Positions 35,021 to 44,264 of a stretch of 64,000 bases of DNA are shown here, one piece after another. The notes beneath the pieces were generated by a model. The model ran no database searches, had not been told where the DNA came from, and was given only the letters and a program-made list of their open reading frames with translations. The DNA comes from Halobellus limi. GTDB lineage: Archaea > Halobacteriota > Halobacteria > Halobacteriales > Haloferacaceae. Both the position numbers and the translations under genes were made by a program. The stretch covers positions 992,001 to 1,056,000 of the forward strand of contig NZ_CP031311.1 in assembly GCF_004799685.1 (NCBI RefSeq), given 5' to 3'. Within the stretch, counting starts at the first letter, position 1; each line of letters starts with the position of its first letter.

Positions 35021-36766
35021 ATGGACGACGAGTTACGCGAACGCGTCGAGCGCGAGGCCGAGAAGCACGCGCTGCTCAACGCGGTCAAGTACGAGAGCGA
35101 CGCCGACGTCGGGGCCGTGATGGGGCCGCTGATGGGCGAGAACCCCGACTTCCGCCCCCACGGCGACGAGATCCCGGGCGTCGTCGGCGGCGTGGTCGCC
35201 CGCGTCAACGACCTCTCGACAGAGGCGAAGCGCGATCGGCTCGAAGACCTCGCGCCCGAGGAACTCGCCGAGATCGAGGCCGAGGACGAGGGAGACGAAC
35301 ACGACCTCCCGGACCTGCCGAACGTCGGCGACTACGACGAGGTGCGGATGCGCGCCGCGCCGAACCCCAACGGCCCCTGGCACATCGGCCACGCGCGGAT
35401 GCCCGCGGTCATCGGCACGTACAAGGAGCGCTACGACGGGTCGTTCGTCGTCCGCTTCGACGACACCGACCCCGAGACGAAGCGGCCGGACCTGGAGGCC
35501 TACGACGCGATCTTAGAGGACATCGACTACCTCGGCTTCGAGCCGGACGAGGTCATCGTCGCCTCCGATCGCCTGGAGACCTACTACGAGCACGCCCGCG
35601 AGCTGATCGACGCCGGCGGCGCCTACACCTGCTCGTGTTCGGGCGAGACCTTTTCGGATCTAAAGAACAGCGGCGAGGCGTGTCCGCACCGCGAGAAGGC
35701 CGCTGAGACCGTGCGCGAGGAGTTCGAGGCGATGGTCGACGGCGCGTACGAATCGGGCGAGATGGTCCTCCGCGTCAGGACCGACATCGAGCACAAGAAC
35801 CCCGCGCTACGGGACTGGGTCGCCTTCCGGATGATCGACACGCCGCACCCGCGCGAGGAGGCCTCGGAGTATCGCTGCTGGCCGATGCTCGACTTCCAGT
35901 CGGGCGTCGACGACCACCTCACGGGCGTCACGCACATCATCCGCGGCATCGACCTCCAGGACTCCGCGAAGCGCCAGCGGTTCGTCTACGACTACTTCGA
36001 CTGGGAGTACCCGGAAGTGATCCACTGGGGGCACGTCCAGGTCGACGCCTACGACGTGAAACTCTCGACGTCGACGCTGAAGGCGAAGATCGAGGCGGGC
36101 GAACTCGACGGCTGGGACGACCCGCGGGCGCCCACCCTCAAGAGCCTCCGGCGGCGCGGCATCCGCGGCGAGGCCGTCGTGGACGCGCTGATCGGCCTCG
36201 GGACGTCGACCTCGAACGTCGACCTCTCGATGAGTTCGATCTACGCGGCGAACCGAGAACTCGTCGACGACGACGCCGAGCGGTACTTCCTCGTCCGCGA
36301 CGGCGAGCGCTTCGACGTCGAGGGCGGTCCCGACGCCGGCCACCCGCCGCTCCACCCGGACCACGAGGAGCGCGGCGAGCGGACGGTCCCCGCGACCGGC
36401 GGCGTCGTCCTCGAACCCGAAGACGTCCCCGCCGCGGGCGAGCGCGTCTGGCTGAAGGGCTACGCGTGCGTCCGGCGGGAGGCGCGCGGGGATGCGACCG
36501 GCGACGGCGACGCGGACGCGCTCGTCGCGACCGGCGACGACATCGACGTGGTCCGCGACGGCGACGTCGACGTCGTCCACTGGGCGCCCGCCGAGGACAA
36601 TATCGACGTCCGAATGCGGACGCCCGACGGCGACGTGACCGGCGTCGCCGAGCCCGACTTCGCCGAGACGGCGGTCGACGACGTCGTCCAGTTCGAGCGG
36701 ATCGGCTTCGCGCGCGTCGACGACCACGCTCCCGAGGAGTCGGTCACCTACTGGACGCACCCGTGA
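35021..36766 (+). CDS. gltX: Glutamyl-tRNA synthetase (archaeal type)
   Basis: 581 aa. It charges tRNA(Glu), and in archaea usually tRNA(Gln) as well, before amidation by GatDE. The N-terminal 100 residues are the archaeal/eukaryotic-type extension. The class I HIGH motif is in PNPNGPWHIGHARMP (about 115-125) and the KMSKS-like motif is VKLSTSTLKA near 346-352. The C-terminal domain (400-581) is beta-rich and acidic. A ccctttttacc box sits 28 bp before the ATG, so gltX also has its own promoter, although it follows idsA by 91 bp. Confidence 0.96.
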   Translation: MDDELRERVEREAEKHALLNAVKYESDADVGAVMGPLMGENPDFRPHGDEIPGVVGGVVARVNDLSTEAKRDRLEDLAPEELAEIEAEDEGDEHDLPDLPNVGDYDEVRMRAAPNPNGPWHIGHARMPAVIGTYKERYDGSFVVRFDDTDPETKRPDLEAYDAILEDIDYLGFEPDEVIVASDRLETYYEHARELIDAGGAYTCSCSGETFSDLKNSGEACPHREKAAETVREEFEAMVDGAYESGEMVLRVRTDIEHKNPALRDWVAFRMIDTPHPREEASEYRCWPMLDFQSGVDDHLTGVTHIIRGIDLQDSAKRQRFVYDYFDWEYPEVIHWGHVQVDAYDVKLSTSTLKAKIEAGELDGWDDPRAPTLKSLRRRGIRGEAVVDALIGLGTSTSNVDLSMSSIYAANRELVDDDAERYFLVRDGERFDVEGGPDAGHPPLHPDHEERGERTVPATGGVVLEPEDVPAAGERVWLKGYACVRREARGDATGDGDADALVATGDDIDVVRDGDVDVVHWAPAEDNIDVRMRTPDGDVTGVAEPDFAETAVDDVVQFERIGFARVDDHAPEESVTYWTHP

Positions 36767-36979
36767 GTCGCCGCCGACTGGCGCACCTGCGGCCGTCCTC
36801 GCGCGAGCGCGATCACGGGGTGATCGGGAGCGCCTCGACTTCCGTGACGGTTGCGCCGAATTAAATCCGATTCAACCCCGGCTAATCCGGACGAAACCCG
36901 TGAAAACGGGGCGAAAACCCGGTTCAGCGACTCGACGCTTTAGGTCGGTTCACGGTCACGGTGAGGATGCAGATCACCG

Positions 36980-37333
36980 ATGAACCGAACGAAGCTACTC
37001 GCTGTCGCGCTCGCTGCACTCATCGTGGCGACGGGCGCGGCGGCGGCGACACCGGGAAGCACAGCCACGGGAGACGACGGCGCTGCGGCGAGCGCCGCGG
37101 ACGCGTCCGAGCGGGCGGGATCGGGCGCCGCCGCGCAGGCCGGGCCGCCGGGTGACCTCCCGGGCGCCGTTCCGGACTTCGTCTCGGATGTCCACGAGCG
37201 CATAAACCAGTTCCTCGACGGGTCGCTGGACGCGCTCGGTCCGGCGGTGAGCGACGTGGCCGGTAACGGCGATGACGCCGGCGACGACGACACGGCCGGC
37301 GACGGCGACACGGCCACCGACGGTGAGAGCTGA
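36980..37333 (+). CDS. Secreted low-complexity protein, function unknown
   Basis: 117 aa. Residues 1-23 (MNRTKLLAVALAALIVATGA) form a clear Sec signal peptide with an alanine-rich cleavage region. The mature part is Ala/Gly/Asp/Ser-rich, with one more structured stretch near residues 58-90 (GAVPDFVSDVHERINQFLDG). The tail repeats Gly-Asp-Asp/Thr. No cysteine or lipobox. I do not recognise a family. A second exported protein gene follows 177 bp later on the same strand. Confidence 0.55.
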   Translation: MNRTKLLAVALAALIVATGAAAATPGSTATGDDGAAASAADASERAGSGAAAQAGPPGDLPGAVPDFVSDVHERINQFLDGSLDALGPAVSDVAGNGDDAGDDDTAGDGDTATDGES

Positions 37334-37510
37334 ACGGCGCACGGGAGCCGCAGTTTCGAGAACAGCGAACCCCGCTGACACCGGTACTCCTATCCGGGGT
37401 CCGTCCTCACCGACGAACAACACGAGGTCGTCGGCAGTGGCGTCCCAAACACGCGTCCGCCGAGAACGGCGGCCACTTCGAACACACGAACACACCGACA
37501 ACACCCACGT

Positions 37511-38059
37511 ATGAACGGAACACCAATCGTCGTGCTCGCGCTCCTCGTCGCGGTCGTCGCGGGGGCCGTCGTCGTCGGCGGCGACGTCCTGCCCGGCGGC
37601 GACGAGGCGGAGAGCGGAGAGTTCCCGACGGCGACGTCGACGCCGCAGGAAACGGCACAGGGCAGCGCGGACAGCGAATCGACCGGAACGGCTTCGGACG
37701 GAGCCGAGACGCCGACTCCCCCGTTCGGGTTCGTCATCGAGAACATCGAGGAGTGCGGGACGACCTGCCGGGACGTCACCACGACGCTGACCAACCAGCA
37801 GGACGCGACCGCCGAGGACATCACGGTCTACAGTCGGATCGTCGCCGGGCAGGGAACCGACGGCGAGGAGGTCTGGCGCGGCGAGGAGCCCGTGGGCACG
37901 CTCGAAGCGGGCGAGTCGTACACGACGACTCGACAGGTCGAACTGTCGTACTCCGAGGCGTACGCCGTGCGCCAGGAGGACGGCTGGATCACGATCCAGA
38001 CGACCGTCGAGACGGCCGATCGGAAGGTCACGTTCACCGAGCAGCGACAGGTGCTCTGA
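37511..38059 (+). CDS. Exported protein with Ig-like/FxLYD-like domain
   Basis: 182 aa. An N-terminal hydrophobic segment (residues 4-24) acts as a signal peptide or anchor; an acidic Thr/Ser-rich linker follows to about residue 72. Residues 75-180 look like a single beta-sandwich: FVIENIEECGTTCRDVTTTL, EDITVYSRIVAGQ, WRGEEPVGTLEAGESYTTTR and WITIQTTVETADRKVTFTE. The two cysteines (CGTTC) may form a disulfide outside the cell. Such domains in haloarchaea are structural or ligand-binding. Function unknown. Confidence 0.6.
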   Translation: MNGTPIVVLALLVAVVAGAVVVGGDVLPGGDEAESGEFPTATSTPQETAQGSADSESTGTASDGAETPTPPFGFVIENIEECGTTCRDVTTTLTNQQDATAEDITVYSRIVAGQGTDGEEVWRGEEPVGTLEAGESYTTTRQVELSYSEAYAVRQEDGWITIQTTVETADRKVTFTEQRQVL

Positions 38060-38138
38060 CCCGTCGAGACCGGGCTCGCTGCACTCGCGGAGCCCCCGAT
38101 CCGGAACGTCCTTACCCGCCCGCGCCGAACCGCGCGGT

Positions 38139-39530
38139 ATGACGCTGCAAGTTCGGGAGATCTCCGAGCTCTCGCCCGACGAGCGGGCGGCCTTCTTCGA
38201 TCGCGACGCGGGAATAAGCGAGGTCCGCGCCGACGTCGAGGAGATCGTCGGCCGGGTTCGGACCGAGGGCGACGTCGCCGTCAGGGAGTTCTGCCGCGAG
38301 TTCGACGGCGTCGAGGTCGGAAACCTCGACGTGTCCGACGCCGCAGAGCGCGCCTACGACGAGGTCGACGACGACGTGCGCGAGGCGATCGAGACGGCGG
38401 CGGCGAACGTCCGTCAGTTCCACGAGCGACAGGTCCCCGAGGACTGGCGGGAGTCGTTCGTCACTGGTGACGGTGACGGGGATGACGGCGGTGACGCGGA
38501 CGGGGACGCCGAATCCGGCCTGCGCGAACTCGGGCGTCGCTTCCGGCCGCTCGAACGCGTCGGCGTCTACGCGCCGGGCGGGACGGCCGCGTACCCCTCC
38601 AGCGTCCTGATGGGCGTCGTCCCCGCGAAGGTCGCCGGCGTCGAGCACGTCGCGCTCGCGACGCCGCCCGCCGAGGAGCTGAACCCCGTCACGCTGGCGG
38701 CCGCGCACGTCGCGGGCGCGGACGCGGTCTACAGCGTCGGCGGCGCGCAGGCGATCGGCGCGCTGGCGTACGGTACCGAGACCGTGACCGCCGTCCAGAA
38801 GGTCGTCGGGCCCGGAAACAGGTGGGTCACGGCGGCGAAGGCCGAGGTGCGCGGCGACGTCGACATCGACTTCCTCGCCGGCCCCTCGGAGGTCCTGGTG
38901 CTCGCGGACGCGACGGCCGGTCCCGAACTGATCGCCGCCGACCTCCTCGCGCAGGCCGAACACGACCCGAACTCCTCGGTCGTGGCCGTCACCGACGACG
39001 AGGCCCTCGCCGAGGACGTCGTCGCCGCCGTCGAGGCCCAGGCGGGCGAGCGCGAGCGCGAGGACGTCATCCGGGAGGCCCTCGACAACGACGCCTCGGG
39101 CGTCCTCTCCGCGCGCTCGATGTCGGAGGCGGTCCTGTTCGCCGAGGAGTACGCCGCCGAACACCTCTCGATCCAGGCCGACGACGACGAGGCGCTGCTC
39201 GATCGGATCACCAACGCGGGGAGCGTGTTCCTGGGCCCGTACACGCCCGTCGCAGCGGGCGATTACGCCTCCGGGACGAACCACGTGCTTCCAACCTCCG
39301 GCGGGGCGAAGCGGTACGGCGGGCTCTCGGTGGACACCTTCCTCCGGTCGACGACCGTCCAGCGCCTCGACCGGGAGGGCCTCGGCGCGCTCTCGGAGAC
39401 CGTGACGACGCTCGCGGACGCGGAGGGACTGGAGGCCCACGCCGAGAGCGTTCGCGCCAGGTTCGACTCGCGGTCCGGATCGGCTCCGTCGACCCGCTCG
39501 GACGCCGACGACGGCGGGGACAGCGCGTGA
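38139..39530 (+). CDS. hisD: Histidinol dehydrogenase
   Basis: 463 aa. It catalyses the last two oxidations of histidine synthesis with zinc and NAD. Family stretches are seen: RPLERVGVYAPGGTAAYPSS, VYSVGGAQAIGALAYGTETV, VVGPGNRWVTAAKAEVRGDV, AEHDPNSS, and GDYASGTNHVLPTSGGAKRY. Residues about 108-128 are an extra Gly/Asp-rich loop typical of haloarchaeal insertions. No other his gene is nearby. The last 25 residues are an acidic tail. Confidence 0.95.
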   Translation: MTLQVREISELSPDERAAFFDRDAGISEVRADVEEIVGRVRTEGDVAVREFCREFDGVEVGNLDVSDAAERAYDEVDDDVREAIETAAANVRQFHERQVPEDWRESFVTGDGDGDDGGDADGDAESGLRELGRRFRPLERVGVYAPGGTAAYPSSVLMGVVPAKVAGVEHVALATPPAEELNPVTLAAAHVAGADAVYSVGGAQAIGALAYGTETVTAVQKVVGPGNRWVTAAKAEVRGDVDIDFLAGPSEVLVLADATAGPELIAADLLAQAEHDPNSSVVAVTDDEALAEDVVAAVEAQAGEREREDVIREALDNDASGVLSARSMSEAVLFAEEYAAEHLSIQADDDEALLDRITNAGSVFLGPYTPVAAGDYASGTNHVLPTSGGAKRYGGLSVDTFLRSTTVQRLDREGLGALSETVTTLADAEGLEAHAESVRARFDSRSGSAPSTRSDADDGGDSA

Positions 39531-39537
39531 TCGCGGG

Positions 39538-40365
39538 ATGACGGCCGGCGCGCGTCGCCCGCCCACGTTCGCCGACGCCTGCGAGGCCGTGCTCGCGGAC
39601 CCGTCGGCGGACCACTCGGAGGACACGACGCTCGCCCCGGTTCGGATCCGGTCGGTCCCCGACGGGTGGGCCGAGCGCCGCGAACGGCTCGTCGCCTCCC
39701 GGCTGCCGGCGGACGTCGACCGGATCCTCGAACTCGGCAGCGGCCTTGGCGGACTCCTCCGGCGCTTGGGCGAGCGGTACGAGGCTATCGGCGTGGACGA
39801 TCGACGCGCGCACCTCCGGTTTTCGCAGGCGCGCGGCGCGACTGCGGTCCAGGGAGCGCCGACGCGACCGCCGGTCAGGGCGGTCTTCGATGCGGTCTGT
39901 ACCGTCGAGGAGGCGGTCGGACGCGCCTCCGCCGTCGACCTCTGCGTGGCGGCCGTCCGGTCGCTCCGCCCCGGTGGGATCGCCGTCGTCGCCGCCCCGA
40001 CGGACCCGGCCGCGGTGGCCGAACCCGGGGTGGCCACCTACAGCGGACCGCGGTACCGGCTCGAACGGGCCGTCGACGTCGTCTCCGAGGGAAGCCCGGC
40101 ATCCTATCGGACGCGGTCCGGCGCCGCCGGCGACGAACTCGTCGTCGACTACCGAATCACCGACAGACAGACCGGAGACAGCGCGGTGGTGACGGACCGT
40201 CGGACCGTCCGGACGACGACGGCCGACGGGCTCACGGGCGCGTTCCGGACCGCCGGCTTCGAGGACGTGCTGGTGTCCGGCGAGAGCGACCTGCCGGGGC
40301 TCGTCGTCGGTCGCGGGGTGCGGCCGGTCGAGACGGGCGTTCCGACGGCCGAGTTGGACGGGTGA
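39538..40365 (+). CDS. SAM-dependent methyltransferase
   Basis: 275 aa. The class I fold is shown by motif I ILELGSGLGGLLRRLGERYE (residues about 63-82), followed by IGVDDRRAHLRFSQARGA and FDAVCTVEEAVG, and by SLRPGGIAVVAAPTDP near residue 142. The substrate cannot be told; the C-terminal half resembles those of small-molecule methyltransferases. It begins 7 bp after hisD, so the two are probably cotranscribed, but no link to histidine is known. Confidence 0.8.
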   Translation: MTAGARRPPTFADACEAVLADPSADHSEDTTLAPVRIRSVPDGWAERRERLVASRLPADVDRILELGSGLGGLLRRLGERYEAIGVDDRRAHLRFSQARGATAVQGAPTRPPVRAVFDAVCTVEEAVGRASAVDLCVAAVRSLRPGGIAVVAAPTDPAAVAEPGVATYSGPRYRLERAVDVVSEGSPASYRTRSGAAGDELVVDYRITDRQTGDSAVVTDRRTVRTTTADGLTGAFRTAGFEDVLVSGESDLPGLVVGRGVRPVETGVPTAELDG

Positions 40366-40436
40366 GGCGGGGCTGGTCGATCTGACCGATCGGGGCGCTA
40401 CCGCTTCTATTCCGTGCGCCCCTCTCGGCCATCCGG

Positions 40437-41264
40437 ATGTCCCGAGATTCGGTCGACCCGAAGCTTCAAGCGATCCGTGAGCCGATTGATACTATGGTCG
40501 AGGACTTCCCGTCGAGACTCCGCGGTCGCGAACCGGTCGCCGGCTGTTGGCTCTCGATCGGACATCCGGCGAGCGCCGAACTCCTCGCCGGAGTCGGATT
40601 CGACTTCGCCGTCCTCGACGGCGAACACACGGAGATGACACTCGGGGCGCTGGCGACGGTGCTCCGGGCCGTCGAGGCCGCGGGCACCGACACCGTCCCG
40701 ATCGTTCGAGTGGCGTCGAACGACCCCATCGAAGTGAAGCGGGTGCTCGATCTGGGTCCCGCGGGCGTGATGGTGCCGGCCGTCGAGACCGCCGCGGAGG
40801 CCGAACGGGCCGTCGACGCCTGTACCTACCGCCCCCACGGACGGCGCGGCGTGGCGGGGTACCGCGCCGCCGACTACGGCGCGAACCTCCAGTCGTACGT
40901 CGAGTCCGCGAGCGAGGAGATCCTCACGATCGTCCAAGTGGAGTCCGCGGCGGGTGTGGAGAACGTCGCGGATATCGCCGCCGTCGACGGCGTCGACGCC
41001 CTGTTTATCGGGCCCGCGGACCTCTCGGCGTCCCTGGGCGCGTTCGGCGAGTACGACAGCGAACCGGTGCGGAGCGCCGTCGATCGGATCGTGAGCGCGG
41101 CCGACGCCGAGAACCGTCCGGTCGGAACGCTCGCGACGAGTAGAGACGAGGTCGCAGCGCGGGACGAGTGGGGCGTCGACTTCCTGGCGATGGGGCCCGA
41201 TCTGGCGTTCCTCGCCGAGAGCGCGAGCGGCTACCTGACCGAGTACCGCGACCGACACGAGTGA
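40437..41264 (+). CDS. HpcH/HpaI family aldolase
   Basis: 275 aa. The TIM barrel class II aldolase shows PVAGCWLSIGHPASAELLAG, DFAVLDGEHTEMTL (catalytic His region), GPAGVMVPAVETAAEAERAV, IVQVESAAGVENV (metal Glu) and LFIGPADLSASLG (metal Asp). Members cleave 2-keto-3-deoxy or 4-hydroxy-2-oxo acids. The substrate is open. A second in-frame ATG at 40494 would match the usual family start more closely; the first ATG is chosen for its better-placed cttctattc box about 27 bp upstream. Confidence 0.87.
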   Translation: MSRDSVDPKLQAIREPIDTMVEDFPSRLRGREPVAGCWLSIGHPASAELLAGVGFDFAVLDGEHTEMTLGALATVLRAVEAAGTDTVPIVRVASNDPIEVKRVLDLGPAGVMVPAVETAAEAERAVDACTYRPHGRRGVAGYRAADYGANLQSYVESASEEILTIVQVESAAGVENVADIAAVDGVDALFIGPADLSASLGAFGEYDSEPVRSAVDRIVSAADAENRPVGTLATSRDEVAARDEWGVDFLAMGPDLAFLAESASGYLTEYRDRHE

Positions 41265-41345
41265 ACCGCGGGCGGTCGGGTCGTCGGGTGTCCGTCGTCG
41301 CTTCCTCGTCGCCGTTCTGTCGTCGCCGTCGCCTCCGAGGGTCCG

Positions 41346-41765
41346 TCACTCCTCGCGGATGGTCAGGACCGGTACCGACGACAGCCTGACGACCCGCTCG
41401 GTCGTGCTCCCGAGGAGGTACCGGTCGATGCCGCGTCGGCCGTGCGTCCCCATCACGATCACGTCGGCGTCGACCAGGTCCGCGTAGTCGAGGATGGTTT
41501 CGACGGGCCCGCCGGTCTCGATGGCGTCGACGACGTCCACGGCGGGATCGAGCCGTTCGGTCGCCTCTTCGAGGATCCGCTCGCCCTCCCCTTCGAGCGC
41601 GTCGACGACTTCGCCGCCGAGCGTCGTGACGCTGTCGCGGTTGCTGTCGGCGACGTAGAGGAGGTGGACCGTCGCGTCGTGCGCCCGCGCGAGCGAGACC
41701 GCGTGGTCGATGGCCGCGTCGGCCTGCTCGCTGCCGTCCGTCGGAACGAGTATCGTGTCGTACAC
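41346..41765 (-). CDS. Universal stress protein, UspA family
   Basis: 139 aa. Complete Usp fold: MYDTILVPTDGSEQADAAID at the start, THGRRGIDRYLLGSTTERVV (the G-2x-G-9x-G-S/T ATP loop), and VPVLTIREE at the end. This is the ATP-binding type. The start is preceded by the A/T-rich tatatat stretch near 41790. It stands alone on the minus strand. Confidence 0.9.
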   Translation of the reverse strand: MYDTILVPTDGSEQADAAIDHAVSLARAHDATVHLLYVADSNRDSVTTLGGEVVDALEGEGERILEEATERLDPAVDVVDAIETGGPVETILDYADLVDADVIVMGTHGRRGIDRYLLGSTTERVVRLSSVPVLTIREE

Positions 41766-41937
41766 ACGGGTCAGTTCTGGAGGCGGCGATATATATCCCG
41801 CGCCGCGTCTGTCCCGACCATCGGTTCCGGGTCGCCGGCGGCGGAGGTTTCCTCGCCGTCCTCCGCCGGCGAACGTAACCGGTTCCCGTAACCCCGTGCG
41901 TCAGGATTAACACCTTGCGAACGTTATCTCTCCGCAT

Positions 41938-42309
41938 ATGAGTACCGAGACCGCAGACGGAGGCGGCGACGACGACACCGCCGTGACCGTCACACAGGAC
42001 GCCGCGGCGGAGGCGATTCGGCTCATCGAGTCGGAGGGGCTCGACACCGACGAGGCGGGACTCCGGTTGTTCGTCCAACAGGGCGGCTGTGCGGGCCTCT
42101 CCTACGGGATGCGGTTCGATCACGAACCCGAACCCGACGACGCGGTCGTCGAACAGCACGGCCTCCGGGTGTTCGTCGACCCGGCGAGTCAGAACTACGT
42201 CGGCGGGTCGACGCTCCGCTACGAGGGCGGCCTCCAGGGCGCGGGGTTCCACGTCGAGAACCCCAACGTCGTCAGCGAGTGCGGCTGCGGCGAGTCCTTC
42301 CGAACGTGA
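41938..42309 (+). CDS. Iron-sulfur assembly protein, HesB/IscA family
   Basis: 123 aa. The three conserved cysteines are present: QQGGCAGLSYGM (C53 region) and ECGCGESF near the C-terminus. The protein scaffolds or delivers clusters to target enzymes. The first 15 residues are acidic extension. An aggattaac box lies about 30 bp before the ATG. A DUF5816-type zinc ribbon gene follows after 31 bp on the same strand. Confidence 0.92.
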   Translation: MSTETADGGGDDDTAVTVTQDAAAEAIRLIESEGLDTDEAGLRLFVQQGGCAGLSYGMRFDHEPEPDDAVVEQHGLRVFVDPASQNYVGGSTLRYEGGLQGAGFHVENPNVVSECGCGESFRT

Positions 42310-42340
42310 ACCCTTTCTCCGTGGGGGCACGTCTCCGGGT

Positions 42341-42592
42341 ATGGCCGTAGAACTCGACGCCGTCGAGACGCCCGACGGCGAGACGGTGTACGTCGACCGA
42401 TCCGAAGCCGAACGCGGCGCGAAGGGCCCGTTCTTCGTCGCGTACGCGACGACCGACCGATCGGAGCGGTGGGGCTTCTTCTGTGCGAACTGCGAGTCCA
42501 CCGACAACGCGATGGACACGATGGGACGGATCGAGTGCAACGTCTGCGGCAACATCCGAAAGCCCGACGAGTGGGACGCCGCCCACGAGTGA
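42341..42592 (+). CDS. Small zinc ribbon protein (DUF5816-like)
   Basis: 83 aa. Two CxxC pairs, FFCANCES and IECNVCGN, form a zinc ribbon in the C-terminal half, with FFVAYATTDRSERWGFFC before it. The layout matches the haloarchaeal DUF5816 family. Function unknown. The short spacing to the IscA-type gene suggests cotranscription. The ATG follows a cctttctcc run about 30 bp upstream that could serve as an own promoter. Confidence 0.75.
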   Translation: MAVELDAVETPDGETVYVDRSEAERGAKGPFFVAYATTDRSERWGFFCANCESTDNAMDTMGRIECNVCGNIRKPDEWDAAHE

Positions 42593-42745
42593 CTCGCCCC
42601 GCTGTCGCTCGCGGGAAGTCGAATGCGCCGATTGTCCCTCTCCGGTTCCAACTGCGGGCCGATCGCTTCGGAGACCGCAGTCCCGTTCGGACAGGCGACT
42701 TTCGAGGGAGGCACGTCTATATCCGAGTCCGTGGTACGCTGAGAT

Positions 42746-43678
42746 ATGATGGACCGAGCAGACGGGGGGTCCCCCGACGCACTTGCCCCGGACGACGCGT
42801 TCACGCTGGTCGGTAACGAGACGAGAATCGGCATTCTCCGAGCATTGTGGACGGTTTACGATCCCTACGCGACCGACAATGCCGTTTCGTTCTCTGAACT
42901 CGTCGACCGGGTCGGGGCCGAAGACACGGGGAATTTCAACTACCACCTGGGAAAGTTGACGGGCCATTTCGTTCGCCGGACCGACACCGGCTACGAGCTG
43001 ACCGCTCCCGGATTCAAGATCGTCCGGGCGGTTATCGCCGGCGGGGTCACCAGGAATCCGGTAGTCGAGTCGACCCTCGTGGGCGTGACCTGTGATCGGT
43101 GCGGGAGTACGGTGGAGATAACCTACGAAGACGGGACCGTATGGGCGCGGTGCAGCACGTGTGAGGGATACTGGCCACAGCGGGGTGGCGAGATCTTCGG
43201 GTTCAGCCTCCCCCCGGAGGGCCTTCGCGGTCGTTCCCCCGAGGAGATTTTCGACGCCACCATCGGCTACTCCATCCGTCGGTTCGAAACGATGATCGAC
43301 GGGATTTGTCCCGAGTGTGGTGGCTCCGTCGACACGTCGCTCGCAGTCTGCGAAGATCACGACGACGCCGGAATCTGTGAGGCCTGCGGATCGCGGTTCC
43401 TGGGCATCCTCACGTGCGTTTGCGTTTCCTGCAAGTTCGCCTGGCGGTGTCCCAGTTACGCGTGGGTGAGCAACCATCCGGCGCTCGTCTCCTTCTACTA
43501 CCGTCACGGTGTCGAACACGCTCCCAGCACCTGGGCCGCGATCAAACGGGGCTTGGGGTGGCGAGAGGAGCGCATCTCGACGGACTCACCCTCCCTCCGA
43601 CTGACTGTGGAACACGACGGAGAGCGGCTCCGCTTCGTGATCGATCACGTCGGAGCGGTCACCGAGGTTGACGCGTAA
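42746..43678 (+). CDS. ArsR-like winged-helix regulator with zinc ribbons
   Basis: 310 aa. Residues 15-100 are an ArsR-type winged helix (DAFTLVGNETRIGILRALWT, NFNYHLGKLTGHFVRRTDTG). The rest is rich in CxxC pairs: CDRCGS and CSTCEG around residues 112-135, then CPECGG, CEACGS and CVSCKF between 188 and 230. This domain pairing is common in haloarchaeal regulators with unknown signals. GC is clearly lower than in most of the window. The start has two adjacent ATGs; either is possible. The FAD oxidoreductase 580 bp downstream is a possible target. Confidence 0.8.
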   Translation: MMDRADGGSPDALAPDDAFTLVGNETRIGILRALWTVYDPYATDNAVSFSELVDRVGAEDTGNFNYHLGKLTGHFVRRTDTGYELTAPGFKIVRAVIAGGVTRNPVVESTLVGVTCDRCGSTVEITYEDGTVWARCSTCEGYWPQRGGEIFGFSLPPEGLRGRSPEEIFDATIGYSIRRFETMIDGICPECGGSVDTSLAVCEDHDDAGICEACGSRFLGILTCVCVSCKFAWRCPSYAWVSNHPALVSFYYRHGVEHAPSTWAAIKRGLGWREERISTDSPSLRLTVEHDGERLRFVIDHVGAVTEVDA

Positions 43679-44260
43679 CCGTCTCATCGACTACCAACGT
43701 GTCAACCGGTCACTCGGCGTGGACGTTACTCCGACTGTGAACGGTACTGTTTAGTTAGAAGTGAAACCGGCGAGATCGCTGTGGTGAAGACTTCGGAAGC
43801 CCCCTCACTCTCGACTCGATGGGCTCGCTGTGGTCCTCGGCACTCGCGGGGCTCGTGCCTGCGGTCCTTGCATCGCCCGTCTTCGCCGAGAGCGCGGCCC
43901 CTTCCATTCCCACCCGAGAGCGGTTTTACGGCTGCAATCGCTTAACTAAACACCACCCTGTGAACAACACGAAAAATGATGCTGTATACCTTACAGTAAT
44001 TGATTGCTGATCACGGTTATGCCGCCGCGCGGCGGACTATCTAGCGTGATGGCAGACGACTACCACTCGACTGCGGCCAACGGATCGCACGCCCCGCTCG
44101 TAACGCGCGCGGCGGGTTCGCTCACGAGGACTACCGGTGACGACTCCGAAACGCGGTTCGCCTCGAACGTCCGTCACTCCACCGCCGTCGGTGGTCACGA
44201 GATCGCGCCCAGTGGGCCTGTACAGGACCGTCAGGAGTCCCGACTGGAAGGAGGGTCCCG
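43679..44260. other. 582-bp low-GC gap with one doubtful small frame
   Basis: The left part has an A/T-rich promoter-like area near 43745 (gtttagttag) and a G/C-rich block (43790-43915) that looks like decayed foreign DNA but matches nothing I can name. The middle part, about 43920-44020, is the most A/T-rich DNA of the window (taactaaac, tataccttacagtaattg). No transposase frame or inverted repeat pair was found. A 71-codon frame near its right end is listed separately. Confidence 0.4.
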
Positions 44261-44264
44261 ATGA
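44049..44264 (+). CDS. Possible small protein coupled to the FAD oxidoreductase
   Basis: 71 codons from ATG 44049. Its stop overlaps the next gene's ATG (ATGA), which favours a real, translationally coupled frame, and third positions are mostly G or C. Against it: no recognisable motif, ordinary composition and no known homologue that I can recall. It has no hydrophobic segment or cysteine. Treat as doubtful. Confidence 0.3.
   Translation: MADDYHSTAANGSHAPLVTRAAGSLTRTTGDDSETRFASNVRHSTAVGGHEIAPSGPVQDRQESRLEGGSR

Noticed and set aside
43790..44020. Insertion sequence remnant or small gene at 43819
   Set aside because: No transposase motif, terminal inverted repeat or target duplication could be found, and the frame at 43819 has poor codon use.
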